Shown piece after piece: positions 26,406 through 37,776 of a stretch of 64,000 bases of DNA. The number at the start of each line of letters is the position of its first letter. Position 1 is the first letter of the stretch. The position numbers and the translations under genes were made by a program. The notes below the pieces were generated by a model that saw nothing but the letters and a program-made list of their open reading frames with translations, made no database searches and had not been told where the DNA came from. Source of the stretch: Janthinobacterium lividum (GTDB lineage: Bacteria; Pseudomonadota; Gammaproteobacteria; Burkholderiales; Burkholderiaceae_D); contig NZ_CP139976.1 of NCBI RefSeq assembly GCF_034424625.1, forward strand, positions 3,596,001 through 3,660,000, in the 5' to 3' direction.

Positions 26406-28106
26406 ATGGCATCACCATCCGGCTCGGCCGACGTACGGAAATTTTCCACCAAAGGCACTCCGATCACGCCTGAGGAACGCAAGGTCATCTTTGCATCATC
26501 CTTGGGCACCGTCTTTGAATGGTACGATTTTTACCTGTACGGTTCGCTCGCTTCCATCATCGCCAAGCAATTCTTCATCGGCGACCCTACTACCACCTTC
26601 ATCTTCGCGCTGCTGGCCTTTGCCGCCGGCTTCATCGTGCGTCCGTTCGGCGCGCTCGTCTTCGGCCGCCTGGGCGACATGATCGGCCGCAAGTACACCT
26701 TCCTGATCACCATCCTGATCATGGGCGGCTCCACCTTCATCGTCGGCTTGCTGCCGGGCCACGCTTCCATCGGCATCGCGGCACCGATCATCCTCGTTTT
26801 CCTGCGCATCCTGCAAGGCCTGGCGCTGGGCGGCGAATACGGCGGCGCAGCCACCTATGTGGCCGAGCACGCGCCTGAAGGCAAGCGCGGCGCGTTCACG
26901 GCGTGGATACAAACGACGGCAACCCTGGGCTTCTTCCTGTCGCTGATGGTCATCCTGGGTACCCGCCTGGCGACCGGCGAGAAGGATTTCGAGGCATGGG
27001 GCTGGCGCATTCCCTTCCTGGTCTCCGTCATCCTGCTGGGTATTTCCGTGTGGATCCGCCTGGCCATGAATGAATCGCCGGCGTTTGCCAAGATGAAGGC
27101 CGAGGGCAAGACCTCGAAAGCCCCGCTGACGGAAGCGTTCGGCCAGTGGAAAAACCTGAAGATCGTCATCCTGGCCCTGATCGGCCTGACGGCCGGCCAG
27201 GCTGTCGTGTGGTACACGGGCCAGTTCTACGCCCTGTTCTTCATGATCCAGACGCTGAAAGTGGACCTGGCAACGGCCAACGTGCTCGTCGCCATCGCCC
27301 TGCTGCTGGCCACGCCATTCTTCCTGTTCTTCGGCAGCCTGTCCGACCGCATCGGCCGCAAGTACATCATCCTCGGCGGCTGCCTGATCGCCGCTGCGAC
27401 CTATTTCCCGATCTTCAACGGCCTGACCCACTTCGCCAATCCGCAGCTGGAAGCGGCACTGAAGAACTCGCCAGTGGTGGTGGTCGCCGATCCTGCTTCC
27501 TGCCACTTCCAGTTCAACATGACGGGCACGAAGAAATTCCCATCGTCGTGCGACATCGCCACGGGCTTCCTGTCGAACAGCTCGGTGAACTACACGAAGG
27601 AAGACGCACCGGCAGGCAGCATCGCCAAGGTACGCATCGGCACGAAGGAATTCACGTCGTTTAACGCCGTCATGACGGCCGATGGCTTGAACTTCGATGC
27701 GGAAAGCAAGGCCCACGAAGCGGCGCTGAAGAAAGAACTGGGCGCCGGCATCAAGGAAGCGGGCTACCCTGCGAAAGCCGATCCGGACCAGATCAACAAG
27801 CCGATGGTCGTCTTGCTGCTGTTCATCCTGGTGCTGTACGTGACCATGGTGTATGGCCCGATCGCCGCCATGCTGGTGGAAATGTTTCCGACCCGTATCC
27901 GCTACACCTCGATGTCCCTGCCCTACCATATCGGTAACGGCTGGTTCGGCGGCCTGCTGCCGACCACGGCCTTCGCGCTGGTGGCATTCAAGGGCGATAT
28001 CTATTACGGCCTGTGGTATCCGATCGTCGTCGCCCTGGCGACTGTCGTGATCGGCACCCTGTTCGTCAAGGAAACCAAGGACAACAATATCTACGCCGAC
28101 GATTGA
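26406..28106 (+). CDS. MFS transporter, metabolite:H+ symporter (MHS) family
   Basis: An inner-membrane transporter of 566 residues with the MHS signature Phe-Glu-Trp-Tyr-Asp-Phe-Tyr-Leu-Tyr-Gly near the start of helix 1 and the MFS loop motif Gly-Arg-Leu-Gly-Asp-Met-Ile-Gly-Arg-Lys. Helices 1-8 are followed by an inserted hydrophilic segment of about 110 residues (roughly 350-460), which contains two Cys, before the last helices. Family members carry organic acids, betaine or aromatic acids; the insert is found in a subset and probably faces the periplasm. AGGGAGA precedes the start. The substrate is unknown, though divergence from a thiolase hints at a carboxylic acid. Confidence 0.88.
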   Translation: MASPSGSADVRKFSTKGTPITPEERKVIFASSLGTVFEWYDFYLYGSLASIIAKQFFIGDPTTTFIFALLAFAAGFIVRPFGALVFGRLGDMIGRKYTFLITILIMGGSTFIVGLLPGHASIGIAAPIILVFLRILQGLALGGEYGGAATYVAEHAPEGKRGAFTAWIQTTATLGFFLSLMVILGTRLATGEKDFEAWGWRIPFLVSVILLGISVWIRLAMNESPAFAKMKAEGKTSKAPLTEAFGQWKNLKIVILALIGLTAGQAVVWYTGQFYALFFMIQTLKVDLATANVLVAIALLLATPFFLFFGSLSDRIGRKYIILGGCLIAAATYFPIFNGLTHFANPQLEAALKNSPVVVVADPASCHFQFNMTGTKKFPSSCDIATGFLSNSSVNYTKEDAPAGSIAKVRIGTKEFTSFNAVMTADGLNFDAESKAHEAALKKELGAGIKEAGYPAKADPDQINKPMVVLLLFILVLYVTMVYGPIAAMLVEMFPTRIRYTSMSLPYHIGNGWFGGLLPTTAFALVAFKGDIYYGLWYPIVVALATVVIGTLFVKETKDNNIYADD

Positions 28107-28146
28107 TCTGATGCATGACCCGGTCGCAAGGCCGGGGTTCGCAAAG

Positions 28147-28184
28147 CAAAACGCCGCTGACTCGTCAGCGGCGTTTGTTTTTTT
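28147..28184 (+). terminator. Strong rho-independent terminator after the MHS transporter
   Basis: AAACGCCGCTGA / TCAGCGGCGTTT arms with a four-base loop, followed by GTTTTTTT, lie about 40 bp after the transporter stop. Confidence 0.9.
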
Positions 28185-28225
28185 ATGCAGCGTCTGCGGC
28201 GTCTGCGGCGGCAAACTTGCCGAAC

Positions 28226-28429
28226 TTACTTGTCGCTCTTGCCCTTTTTCAGCTGGTCGCGCTGCTGCACGTATTCCTGGTAGCTGGTCTGGTTGCGCTT
28301 GCGGCAGGCATTTCGGTCGTCAAAATTATTAAGGCTGTTGCAATACTCGCCGATCTTGTCCCGGTTTGCGTCATACAGTACTTCGCAGCCAGTGATGGCC
28401 AGCAAGAAGGGAATGATCAGATATTTCAT
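28226..28429 (-). CDS. Small lipoprotein
   Basis: A 67-residue precursor starting Met-Lys-Tyr-Leu-Ile-Ile-Pro-Phe-Leu-Leu-Ala-Ile-Thr-Gly-Cys, a clear lipoprotein signal with Cys15 as the acylation site. The mature part is about 53 residues, highly charged, with two further Cys and a Lys-rich C-terminus. The ATG at 28429 is chosen because it directly starts the signal; upstream in-frame codons do not fit one. It is typical of unnamed small lipoproteins with no assigned function. Confidence 0.75.
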   Translation of the reverse strand: MKYLIIPFLLAITGCEVLYDANRDKIGEYCNSLNNFDDRNACRKRNQTSYQEYVQQRDQLKKGKSDK

Positions 28430-28622
28430 TGCTACTCTCATGGATAGGGACGGGATTGCGCGAAAAAACACCAGATTGCCCACTGGATAAGCGGGCAGCT
28501 TTATCTTAACGCGATCTTGACGAAAAGTACAAGCGCTCGGTATTACTTAATGGAAAGGATTGCCTGCTCGCCCGCCACTGCATGCTATGGTGGCAGTTTC
28601 TCCCAGCGGATTCGTACCAGGC

Positions 28623-29372
28623 ATGCCGACCATTCCTCCCGCCCCCTGCGGCCCGCTGCAGCAGCATTTCGACGCCTTGCTGCAAGACGTTTGCGCCAGC
28701 CTGGCTGCGCACGCCGGTAACTTGCTGGACGGCATATACCTGTATGGCAGCATCGCCCGCGGCGACGCCACGCCGGACGTATCCGACCTCGACCTGACCC
28801 TGGTGCTGCGCCATCCGCCCACGCAGCAGCAGGCCGGCGCGCTGGAGGCGCTGCGCCTGGCCTTGCAGGCGCGCCACCGGGAAGTCATGAAGATCGATTT
28901 CGATATCGGCCACCGGGCCCAGGTACTGGCGCCCGAACACCTGTACAGCTGGGGCTACTGGCTCAAGCACGAGTGCCGCTGCCTGTGGGGCGAAGACCTG
29001 GCACGGCACTTTGCGCCGTTCGCGCCCTCGCGCGCCATTGCCCTGGCCGTGAATGGCGACTTTGCCCGCGTGCTGGACGAGTATGCGCAGCGCCTTGATG
29101 ACGAGCGCGACCCTGCCGCCATCGCCCGCCTGCAGCGCGAAGCGTCGCGCAAGCTGATCCGTTCCTGCAACACCCTGCGCCAGGCTGGCGATCCAGGCTG
29201 GCCCGCCAGCCTGGACGAGCATGTCGCGCTGTTGCTGCGGCACTCTCCCGCCATGCAGGCGCCCATCGCGTATTTCCTGGCCCAGGCCAGGCCCGGTGCC
29301 GCGCCAGCCAGCGGTTTTACGCCAGCGCTGCGCCAGTTCACGCTGTGGCTGGCGCAGCAACAGGCAAGCTAA
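28623..29372 (+). CDS. Nucleotidyltransferase-domain protein
   Basis: A 249-residue protein whose N-terminal domain has the polymerase-beta-type motif Gly-Ser-Ile-Ala-Arg-Gly-Asp-Ala...Ser-Asp-Leu-Asp-Leu (about residues 43-57), the metal-binding pattern of aminoglycoside and MNT-type nucleotidyltransferases. The C-terminal part is helical. It could modify a small molecule or act as a toxin-like AMP transferase, but no HEPN partner gene is adjacent. Start is uncertain (28623 or an upstream ATG at 28587). Its stop overlaps the stop of the convergent LysR gene. Confidence 0.75.
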   Translation: MPTIPPAPCGPLQQHFDALLQDVCASLAAHAGNLLDGIYLYGSIARGDATPDVSDLDLTLVLRHPPTQQQAGALEALRLALQARHREVMKIDFDIGHRAQVLAPEHLYSWGYWLKHECRCLWGEDLARHFAPFAPSRAIALAVNGDFARVLDEYAQRLDDERDPAAIARLQREASRKLIRSCNTLRQAGDPGWPASLDEHVALLLRHSPAMQAPIAYFLAQARPGAAPASGFTPALRQFTLWLAQQQAS

Positions 29373-30274
29373 ACGCCCGGCTCCTCGTTCAACAAGGGAT
29401 TATCCGCCGCAAACGCCGCCAGGTGCTCGAGCAGCACGCGCACGCGGGCCGGCAGGTAGCGCCGCTGCGTCCACACGGCATACACGTGGCGCGGCTGCGG
29501 CATCCAGTCGGGCAAGACGCGCACGAGGCTGCCCCGGGCCACTTCCTCGCGGCATTGCAAAAGCGGGCACAGCAGGATGCCGATGCCCGCGTCGGCCATC
29601 TCCACGGCCAGACGCATCTCGTTGACGCGCAGGCGCGCCTGCGGTTCGATCACCATTTCGGCGCCGTCGCCGGGCCGCCGCAGCCGCCAGCTGCGCAGCG
29701 GCTCGGCCACGATCAGCTCGTGCTTTTCCAATTCCTGCAAGTCGCGCGGCACACCGGCGCGCGCCAGATAGCCGGGCGCGGCCACCATCACCAGCGCGGC
29801 ACTGCCCAGCCGGCGCTGCATCAGCGAGGAATCGTCGAGCGCGCCCACGCGGATGGCCAGGTCGGCGCCGCTGCCCACCAGGTCTTGCAGCAGGTTCGAC
29901 AGTTCCAGCTCGAGGCGGATATCCGGATACTTCTGCATGAAACTGACCCAGGCCGGCGTCAGCAAGCCGCTGGCGAAGTTGACGGGCGCCAGCACGCGGA
30001 TGCTGCCCGAAACGGCCGACAGGCTGGCGTCGAGCTGCTGCGTCGCCTGCCGCAAGGCATGCACGAGGGGGCGGCACTGCTCGTAGTATTGCCAGCCTTC
30101 CGCCGTCGGCTGCAGACGGCGCGCGCTGCGGTTGAGCAAGCGGTAGCCGAGCTGGCTTTCCAGCTTTTGCAGTCGGCGCGTGACCGTCGCGGCGGGCAAG
30201 TCTTCCTTCACGGCCGCCGCATGCAGGCTACCCGCCTCGACAATGGCGACAAACAGGGCTAAGTCATCAAGCAT
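29369..30274 (-). CDS. LysR-family transcriptional regulator
   Basis: A 301-residue regulator with an N-terminal winged helix (Leu-Phe-Val-Ala-Ile-Val-Glu-Ala-Gly-Ser-Leu, then Val-Thr-Arg-Arg-Leu-Gln-Lys-Leu-Glu) and a LysR substrate-binding domain. The Thr-Arg-Arg-Leu variant is typical of the CrgA/DsdC-like subgroup. It diverges from a DUF2798 gene 96 bp away, which is its most likely target. Its stop shares bases with the convergent nucleotidyltransferase stop. Confidence 0.9.
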   Translation of the reverse strand: MLDDLALFVAIVEAGSLHAAAVKEDLPAATVTRRLQKLESQLGYRLLNRSARRLQPTAEGWQYYEQCRPLVHALRQATQQLDASLSAVSGSIRVLAPVNFASGLLTPAWVSFMQKYPDIRLELELSNLLQDLVGSGADLAIRVGALDDSSLMQRRLGSAALVMVAAPGYLARAGVPRDLQELEKHELIVAEPLRSWRLRRPGDGAEMVIEPQARLRVNEMRLAVEMADAGIGILLCPLLQCREEVARGSLVRVLPDWMPQPRHVYAVWTQRRYLPARVRVLLEHLAAFAADNPLLNEEPGV

Positions 30275-30370
30275 GATTGCATTTTCGGAATTTGAAATTA
30301 AAAATATGGCTCTAGTATAGATTGCTGCAAGTCGTTACGCTGCCATATCCTCATATCTTGAAAGTGCGCC

Positions 30371-30664
30371 ATGTCCGAAGCCCTGCGTTTGCGCTGTGTA
30401 TTTGCCTTCCTGATGTCGCTGGTCATGACCCTGCTGATGAGCGCCTGGGTCACCTGGCTGAATATCGGCCTGAAGGCCGACTTCCTGCCCCGCTGGCGCC
30501 ACGCGTTCTTTGCCGCCTGGCCCGTGGCCTTCTGCGCCGTGATGCTGTTCGCGCCCCGCGTGCAAGTCATCAGCCGCAATATCGTGGCCCGCCTGGCGCG
30601 CCCGGCGCCACGCTGCCCCGCCTGCCCGGCCGATGCGCCATGTGCGTGCGCCAGCCGCCCTTAA
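30371..30664 (+). CDS. DUF2798 family membrane protein
   Basis: A 97-residue protein with two membrane helices (about 9-32 and 45-65) matching the DUF2798 pattern, small integral membrane proteins of unknown function. The C-terminal tail is Cys/Pro-rich with four Cys (Cys-Pro-Ala-Cys...Cys-Ala-Cys), which could bind metal. It is divergent from a LysR regulator. Confidence 0.75.
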   Translation: MSEALRLRCVFAFLMSLVMTLLMSAWVTWLNIGLKADFLPRWRHAFFAAWPVAFCAVMLFAPRVQVISRNIVARLARPAPRCPACPADAPCACASRP

Positions 30665-30765
30665 CCGGCAGTCAGCCAGCAACAGTATCACTCGGTCACT
30701 CCCGCCCACGGCCGCCCTGATCCGGGCTATGCTATGGCCGTCCTTGTTTTTACAGCGGAGTGCCC

Positions 30766-31164
30766 ATGCTCGATCACGTTTCCCTCACCGTCAGCGACCT
30801 GAAGCGCGCCGAGCGCTTCTACGACGCCATATTCGCCGCGCTGAACGTGCCCAAGGTGGGCAGCGACCATGCCAACGCCTGGATAGGCTACGGCGAGCGC
30901 AGCGATGCGGAGTATCCCGAGCGCAGCTATTTTTCCGTGCGCCTGGGTCCCAAGCCCGACGACGCGCCGCGCCGCCATTGCTGCTTCAAGGCCTCCTCGC
31001 GCGCGGCCGTGGAAGCGTTCTGGCACGCGGGCCTGGCGCATGGCGGCATCGACCTGGGCGCGCCCGGCTTGCGCCACTATCACGCCAGCTATTACGCGGC
31101 CTTTTTGTTCGATCCGGACGGCAACCGCATCGAAGCCGTCTGCCATCGCGCCGACGCCGGCTGA
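30766..31164 (+). CDS. VOC-superfamily (glyoxalase-like) protein
   Basis: A 132-residue protein with the N-terminal Leu-Asp-His-Val-Ser-Leu-Thr-Val-Ser-Asp and C-terminal Phe-Asp-Pro-Asp-Gly-Asn-Arg-Ile-Glu-Ala-Val-Cys typical of single-domain VOC proteins. The ATG at 30766 has GGAG five bases before it. His6 and the C-terminal Glu are likely metal ligands. Substrate unknown. Confidence 0.87.
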   Translation: MLDHVSLTVSDLKRAERFYDAIFAALNVPKVGSDHANAWIGYGERSDAEYPERSYFSVRLGPKPDDAPRRHCCFKASSRAAVEAFWHAGLAHGGIDLGAPGLRHYHASYYAAFLFDPDGNRIEAVCHRADAG

Positions 31165-31271
31165 CAGGACGGTAAATCCGCCTCTGTTCGGCATTTCCAC
31201 TTCGGCACGATTTGCCTATAATGGCTGGCAAGCCATACCGGTCCCCGGTCCGTGCACCAAGAAGGAGATTC

Positions 31272-32120
31272 ATGCATCATCTATTCGTCGGCCGCCCCGC
31301 GCGCACCATGCTCCTCTCCAGCGCCGGCTTGCTGCTGGCAGGCTGTTTTTCCGGCTGCTCCCTGTTGCCATCCACCCCGGTCATGCCAGGCGTGCCGGCC
31401 ACCGCCGCCCTGCCCGACGCCAGCATCGCCTACACCCTGAGCGGCCAGGGCGGCTTGCCCGTGGTCTTCCAGTCGGCCATGGGCGACGGCAAGGACGTGT
31501 GGGCCAAGGTGGTGCCCGAAGTGGCCAGGCAGCACCGCGTGCTCGTGTACGACCGTCCCGGCTACGGCGACAGCAAAAAGACCACCACGCCGCGCGATCC
31601 CTGCACCATTGCTGCCCAGCAGCGTGCCCTGCTGACGCAAGCGGGCTTGAAACCGCCGTATGTGCTGGTCGGCCATGGCTTGGGCGGGCTGTACCAGTAC
31701 GTATATGCGAGGCTGTACCCGCAGGACGTGGCCGGCCTGGTCTTGCTCGATCCCACGCACCCGCAGCAATGGAACCGCCTGCAGACGGACGCGTCCACCT
31801 ACGCCATGCTCGTGAAGACGCGGCGCAAGCTGATGTTCAACAGTACGGAATCGGCCGAATTCGATGCCCAGACGCAGTGCCTGCAACATGTCGACATGAG
31901 CAGCCCGCTGCGCGTGCCCGCCATGCTGCTGGTGCGCGACAAGTTCGGCATCGAGGAAATGGGCTCGTTTGAAAACGTCGTGCGGGCCCAGGAAAAGGAT
32001 TGGCAGCGCCTGTCCGGCGCGCCAGCCATCGAGCGCATCACGGGTGCCAGCTACTACATCCAGAAGGACAACCCCGTCATCGTCAACGAGGCGGTCAAGA
32101 TGGTGGCGAAGAAGAAGTAA
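31272..32120 (+). CDS. Alpha/beta-hydrolase-fold lipoprotein lacking the nucleophile Ser
   Basis: A 282-residue precursor with a lipoprotein signal ending Leu-Leu-Leu-Ala-Gly-Cys and an alpha/beta hydrolase domain. The oxyanion region and the Asp-Arg-Pro-Gly-Tyr-Gly-Asp-Ser strand are normal. However, the nucleophile elbow, usually Gly-His-Ser-x-Gly-Gly, reads Gly-His-Gly-Leu-Gly-Gly: residue 136 is Gly (codon GGC, one base from AGC Ser). A strong GAAGGAGA site precedes the ATG at 31272. It may be a non-catalytic binding protein or a recent inactive mutant. It lies alone before a palindromic repeat. Confidence 0.82.
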   Translation: MHHLFVGRPARTMLLSSAGLLLAGCFSGCSLLPSTPVMPGVPATAALPDASIAYTLSGQGGLPVVFQSAMGDGKDVWAKVVPEVARQHRVLVYDRPGYGDSKKTTTPRDPCTIAAQQRALLTQAGLKPPYVLVGHGLGGLYQYVYARLYPQDVAGLVLLDPTHPQQWNRLQTDASTYAMLVKTRRKLMFNSTESAEFDAQTQCLQHVDMSSPLRVPAMLLVRDKFGIEEMGSFENVVRAQEKDWQRLSGAPAIERITGASYYIQKDNPVIVNEAVKMVAKKK

Positions 32121-32125
32121 AAAGC

Positions 32126-32221
32126 GTAGGTCGGATTAGCGGCATGCCGCGTAATCCGACACCGCTATGGCCAACAATGTTGTCGGATTACGCGAGGCGG
32201 AGCCTCGCTAATCCGACCTAC
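32126..32221. repeat. Dispersed palindromic repeat, copy D (two facing units)
   Basis: GTAGGTCGGATTAGCGGCATGCCGCGTAATCCGACA begins at 32126 and its mirrored partner ends ...CTCGCTAATCCGACCTAC at 32221. It lies between the convergent ends of the hydrolase gene and the FadB-type gene. The inner sequence CCAACAATGTTGTCGGATTA also occurs in copy A. Confidence 0.85.
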
Positions 32222-32241
32222 ATCTTTTCAACCGTGCCTCA

Positions 32242-34329
<2,088 letters not shown>

Positions 34330-34884
34330 GTCTCTTCCTTATTGATTTTGCTCAGCGATGAGGTGGTTGCAAGGGATGAAGCTTCACTATACCGCATAAA
34401 AGAACGCTCGTATTATTTTTGTCGTCGCGTGCCCGGCGCCAGCATGGTACGCCATGGTACAACATCGTTTGCGGAAAGATTCTGCTGCAAGCAGCAAGCT
34501 CCCGTAGAAGCTATCACTTGGATATTCATTTAAATAATAAAAGCACAATAATAATAACGGCGTTTTATTATGCAAAATAATGGGTTGGTTATATGCCGGC
34601 ATGGGTCAATTACGACAGTTTTGACATTATTTATTTCCGCCCCTTGTTTTTCGCCAGATGCTGGGGAATAATCAAATTGTTGATTCAAATCAATACTCTA
34701 CAATTTATCCACTATAGGGCAAACCGCAGGGCAAACACTGGCGGCCATTGATCGCGCACATTCTCACCGATTATCACCAGGTGTCGATCCATGCAATAAC
34801 ATCGCTGCCTTATATGGATAGCAGAAAAAATAATAACAGCAGCCTTATCGTTCCCATTCCTCTTCTCACCCCGAAGGAAATACT
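34330..34884. other. Intergenic region before the chemosensory cluster
   Basis: About 555 bp, AT-rich compared with the rest, between the divergent FadB-type gene and the receptor gene. It holds a candidate fatty-acid operator near its left end (34402-34413). No convincing gene, sigma-54 or sigma-28 promoter, or RNA structure was recognised in the remainder. Confidence 0.4.
34402..34413. promoter_or_regulatory. Candidate fatty-acid regulon operator upstream of the FadB-type gene
   Basis: GAACGCTCGTAT, the weaker of three related sites, is 73-84 bp upstream of the FadB-type start; on the gene strand it reads ATACGAGCGTTC. Confidence 0.4.
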
Positions 34885-36948
34885 ATGGACGCAGCCAGCC
34901 ATGTCAGCCACTCCCAGGATCTGGACTTACAAGCGATAAATACTGCATTGAACCGTGTCCAGGCCGTCATCGAATTCGAACTCGACGGCACCATCCTGCA
35001 TGCGAATGACAATTTCCTGCGCGTCCTCGGCTATACCCTGGACGAAGTGCAAGGCAAGCACCATGCCATCTTCTGCGACCCCGACTATGTGAAAACGGCC
35101 GAATACGCCACCTTCTGGGCCAAACTGGGACGTGGCGAGTTCGACCATGGCGAATACAAGCGCCGCGCCAAGGATGGGCGCGAAGTGTGGATCAATGCGT
35201 CCTACAATCCCATCCTCGATGCGGACGGCAAGCCGTATAAAGTCATCAAGTTTGCCACCGACATCACGGCCAGCAAGCGCCGCAACGCCGATTATGAAGG
35301 CAAGATCGACGCCATCAGCAAGGCGCAGGCCGTGATCGAGTTCCGGCTCGACGGCACCATCCTCGACGCCAACGACAATTTCCTCAAATCCGTCGGCTAC
35401 ACGCTCGACGAGATCAAGGGCAAGCACCACCGCATGTTTTGCCTGCCCGACTACGCCAGGAGCGACGACTATGCGCAGTTCTGGCAGAAGCTGGGGCAAG
35501 GCCAGTTCGACGCGGGCGAATACAAGCGCGTCACCAAGGACGGCCGCGAAATCTGGCTCAATGCCTCGTATAACCCCATTTTCGATGCGGAAGGCCGGCC
35601 CTTCAAGGTGGTCAAGTTCGCCAGCGACATCACGGCCCTGAAAATGCGCAATGCCGAATACGAAGGCAAGGTCAGCGCCATCGGCAAGGCGCAGGCCGTG
35701 ATCGAATTCGACATGCACGGCAATGTGCTGGACGCAAACGACAATTTCCTCGCCGTCATGGACTACGACTTGAGCGATATCCAGGGCGAACACCACCGCA
35801 TGTTTTGCGAGCCCGAGTACGCGAGCAGCCCCGAGTACAAGAAATTCTGGCAAAAGCTCAACCGCGGCGAATTCGACGCGGGCCGCTACAAGCGCCTGGG
35901 CAGCCATGGCAAGGTAGTGTGGATACAGGCCACCTACAATCCCATCCTGGACCTGAACGGCAAGCCGTATAAAGTGGTCAAGTTCGCCATCGACATCACG
36001 GAACAGGTGAACCTGGAAAACAGCATCCAGTCCAAGGCCGCCAACGACAGCCGCAAGGTCAATGCCCTGCTCGAGTCGGTGGCGCGCGCGGCGCAAGGCG
36101 ACCTGACCTGCAATATCGTGCCCGAGGGCGACGAGCCGATCGACCTGCTGGCCGGCGGCATCAGCAAGATGATCGTCGACTTGCGCGGCGTGATCGGCAA
36201 CGTGGTGTCGGCCGCGAACGGCTTTGCCGACGCCTCGCACGCGATCGCCGAACGGGCCACGGGCGTGGCCGTAGGCACGCAGGCGCTGGGCGCCACGGTG
36301 GAAGAAATGAACGCGTCCATCGACGGTTTGACGTTCTCCATCAATTCCATCGCGGAAAACACCTCGAATGCCGATTCCCTGGCGAAAGCCACGCAGCAGG
36401 AAGCGGAAGCGGGCGCGCGCGCCGTCGCCAAGTCGATCGAGGCGATGGACTTGATCAACCGCTCGTCGGAAGACATCGGCGAAATCGTCAAGGTGATCAG
36501 CGAAATCGCCAACCAGACGAATATGCTGGCCTTCAATGCGGCCATCGAGGCGGCGCGTGCAGGCGAACACGGCCTGGGCTTTTCCGTCGTCGCCGACGAG
36601 GTGCGCAAGCTGGCCGAGCGTTCCTCGCAAGCGACCAAGGAAATCTCCAAGCTGATCAACGAGTCCGTCAAGCGCGTTTCCACCGGCAGCGAGATTTCGC
36701 GCCAGGCCAGCGATGCCTTCGACAAGATCGTCTCGGGCGTGGCGAAGACCACCCTGGCCATTTCCGATATCTCGAAGGCGGCCAATGAACAGCTGCTGAC
36801 GGCGCGCGAAGTGTCGACTGCGATCCAGTACATCGCCGAGGAAACGGAAAAGTCGGCCGCCAACTGCGACAGCATCGCCCGCTCGACGGATGGCTTGAAC
36901 GAGCGCGCTGGCAGCCTGAACCAGACTGTCTCCGGCTTCGTGGTGTAG
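34885..36948 (+). CDS. Soluble methyl-accepting receptor with three PAS domains
   Basis: A cytoplasmic chemoreceptor of 687 residues without membrane helices. Three near-identical PAS units repeat every 122 residues (starting about 25, 147 and 268), each with Ala-Val-Ile-Glu-Phe...Ala-Asn-Asp-Asn-Phe-Leu, a His-His-x-x-Phe-Cys motif and an ending like Val-Lys-Phe-Ala-x-Asp-Ile-Thr. A HAMP-like linker and the signalling domain follow, with the tip [20 protein letters not shown]. It resembles BdlA-type receptors that sense redox or internal state, with one more PAS. AAGGAAA precedes the ATG; cheR starts 3 bp after its stop. Confidence 0.9.
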   Translation: MDAASHVSHSQDLDLQAINTALNRVQAVIEFELDGTILHANDNFLRVLGYTLDEVQGKHHAIFCDPDYVKTAEYATFWAKLGRGEFDHGEYKRRAKDGREVWINASYNPILDADGKPYKVIKFATDITASKRRNADYEGKIDAISKAQAVIEFRLDGTILDANDNFLKSVGYTLDEIKGKHHRMFCLPDYARSDDYAQFWQKLGQGQFDAGEYKRVTKDGREIWLNASYNPIFDAEGRPFKVVKFASDITALKMRNAEYEGKVSAIGKAQAVIEFDMHGNVLDANDNFLAVMDYDLSDIQGEHHRMFCEPEYASSPEYKKFWQKLNRGEFDAGRYKRLGSHGKVVWIQATYNPILDLNGKPYKVVKFAIDITEQVNLENSIQSKAANDSRKVNALLESVARAAQGDLTCNIVPEGDEPIDLLAGGISKMIVDLRGVIGNVVSAANGFADASHAIAERATGVAVGTQALGATVEEMNASIDGLTFSINSIAENTSNADSLAKATQQEAEAGARAVAKSIEAMDLINRSSEDIGEIVKVISEIANQTNMLAFNAAIEAARAGEHGLGFSVVADEVRKLAERSSQATKEISKLINESVKRVSTGSEISRQASDAFDKIVSGVAKTTLAISDISKAANEQLLTAREVSTAIQYIAEETEKSAANCDSIARSTDGLNERAGSLNQTVSGFVV

Positions 36949-36951
36949 GCC

Positions 36952-37776
36952 ATGAGCCACGCGGCCACCTTGACGCCCGAGGTGCTGACGACCCTGATCG
37001 CGCTGGTGCGCCAGCATACGGGCATCGCCATGACGGCGCGCAAGAGCGTCTTGCTGGAACGGCGCTTGCAGCCTCGGCTGCGGGCGCTGTCCCTGCACAG
37101 CTACCAGGCGTACCTGGAGCGCGTCAGCAGCGACCGCGACGAGGTGGCCCATTTCATCGACCTGGTGACCACCAACGACACCCTGTTCTTCCGCACGCCG
37201 TCCATCTGGGATTACTTCCGCGACCGCTACCTGCCCGCCTGGGCCCGCGCGCATCCGGACGGCTGCCTGTCCATCTGGTCGGCAGCGGCCGCCAGCGGCG
37301 AGGAGCTGTATTCAATCGCCATGCTGTGCGAGCAATTCAAGCTGCAAGCGCCCGCTTTCCGCTACCAGATCCTGGCCAGCGACATTTCGCAGCAAATCCT
37401 CGGCGCGGCACGGGCCGGCCAGTACAGCGGCCGCTCCGTCGAGCGCATCCGCCTGTCGCATCCGGACTTGCTGCGCAAATATTTCACGCCCTCGCCGCAT
37501 GGCGTCAGGGTCAACGAGGAATTGCGGCAACACGTCAGCTTTGCCCAGCATAATCTGCTGGAAGCATTGCGCCCGGCGCGGCAGTTCGACCTGGTGTTCC
37601 TGCGCAATGTGCTGATCTATTTCGATGCCGAGCACCAGGAAACCGTGCTGCGCCAGGCACGGCTCAGCCTCAAGGACGAGGGCCGGCTGATCCTGGGCGA
37701 GTCGGAAACCATCGCCCGCCTCGGTACCGGCTACCAATTCGAGTTTCCCATGATTTATAAGGCGGGTAGCGCATGA
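36952..37776 (+). CDS. cheR: Chemoreceptor methyltransferase CheR
   Basis: A protein of 274 residues that methylates Glu residues of chemoreceptors with SAM. The helical N-terminal domain contains Arg-Arg-Leu-Gln-Pro-Arg-Leu-Arg; the SAM site appears as Ile-Trp-Ser-Ala-Ala-Ala-Ala-Ser-Gly-Glu-Glu-Leu-Tyr-Ser-Ile-Ala-Met, with Ala-Ala where Gly-Cys is usual. The Leu-Val-Phe-Leu-Arg-Asn-Val-Leu-Ile-Tyr-Phe motif follows. It overlaps cheD by four bases, so translation is coupled, and its likely substrate is the receptor encoded just upstream. Confidence 0.93.
   Translation: MSHAATLTPEVLTTLIALVRQHTGIAMTARKSVLLERRLQPRLRALSLHSYQAYLERVSSDRDEVAHFIDLVTTNDTLFFRTPSIWDYFRDRYLPAWARAHPDGCLSIWSAAAASGEELYSIAMLCEQFKLQAPAFRYQILASDISQQILGAARAGQYSGRSVERIRLSHPDLLRKYFTPSPHGVRVNEELRQHVSFAQHNLLEALRPARQFDLVFLRNVLIYFDAEHQETVLRQARLSLKDEGRLILGESETIARLGTGYQFEFPMIYKAGSA

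Noticed and set aside
28623..29372. MNT/HEPN toxin-antitoxin module
   Set aside because: The nucleotidyltransferase motif is present, but no adjacent HEPN or other partner gene exists; the neighbour is a convergent LysR regulator.
34330..34884. Search for sigma-54 or flagellar sigma-28 promoters before the receptor gene
   Set aside because: Only partial matches (for example near ACCGATTATC) without correct spacing were seen.
34885..36030. Repeated DNA every 366 bp, considered as a tandem repeat or CRISPR-like array
   Set aside because: It is explained by three homologous PAS domains in one reading frame; units are far too long and diverged for a CRISPR array.
34927..37254. A 775-codon minus-strand open frame across the receptor gene
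   Set aside because: It mirrors the three PAS repeats and receptor domain on the other strand; no motifs of its own and no ribosome-binding site.
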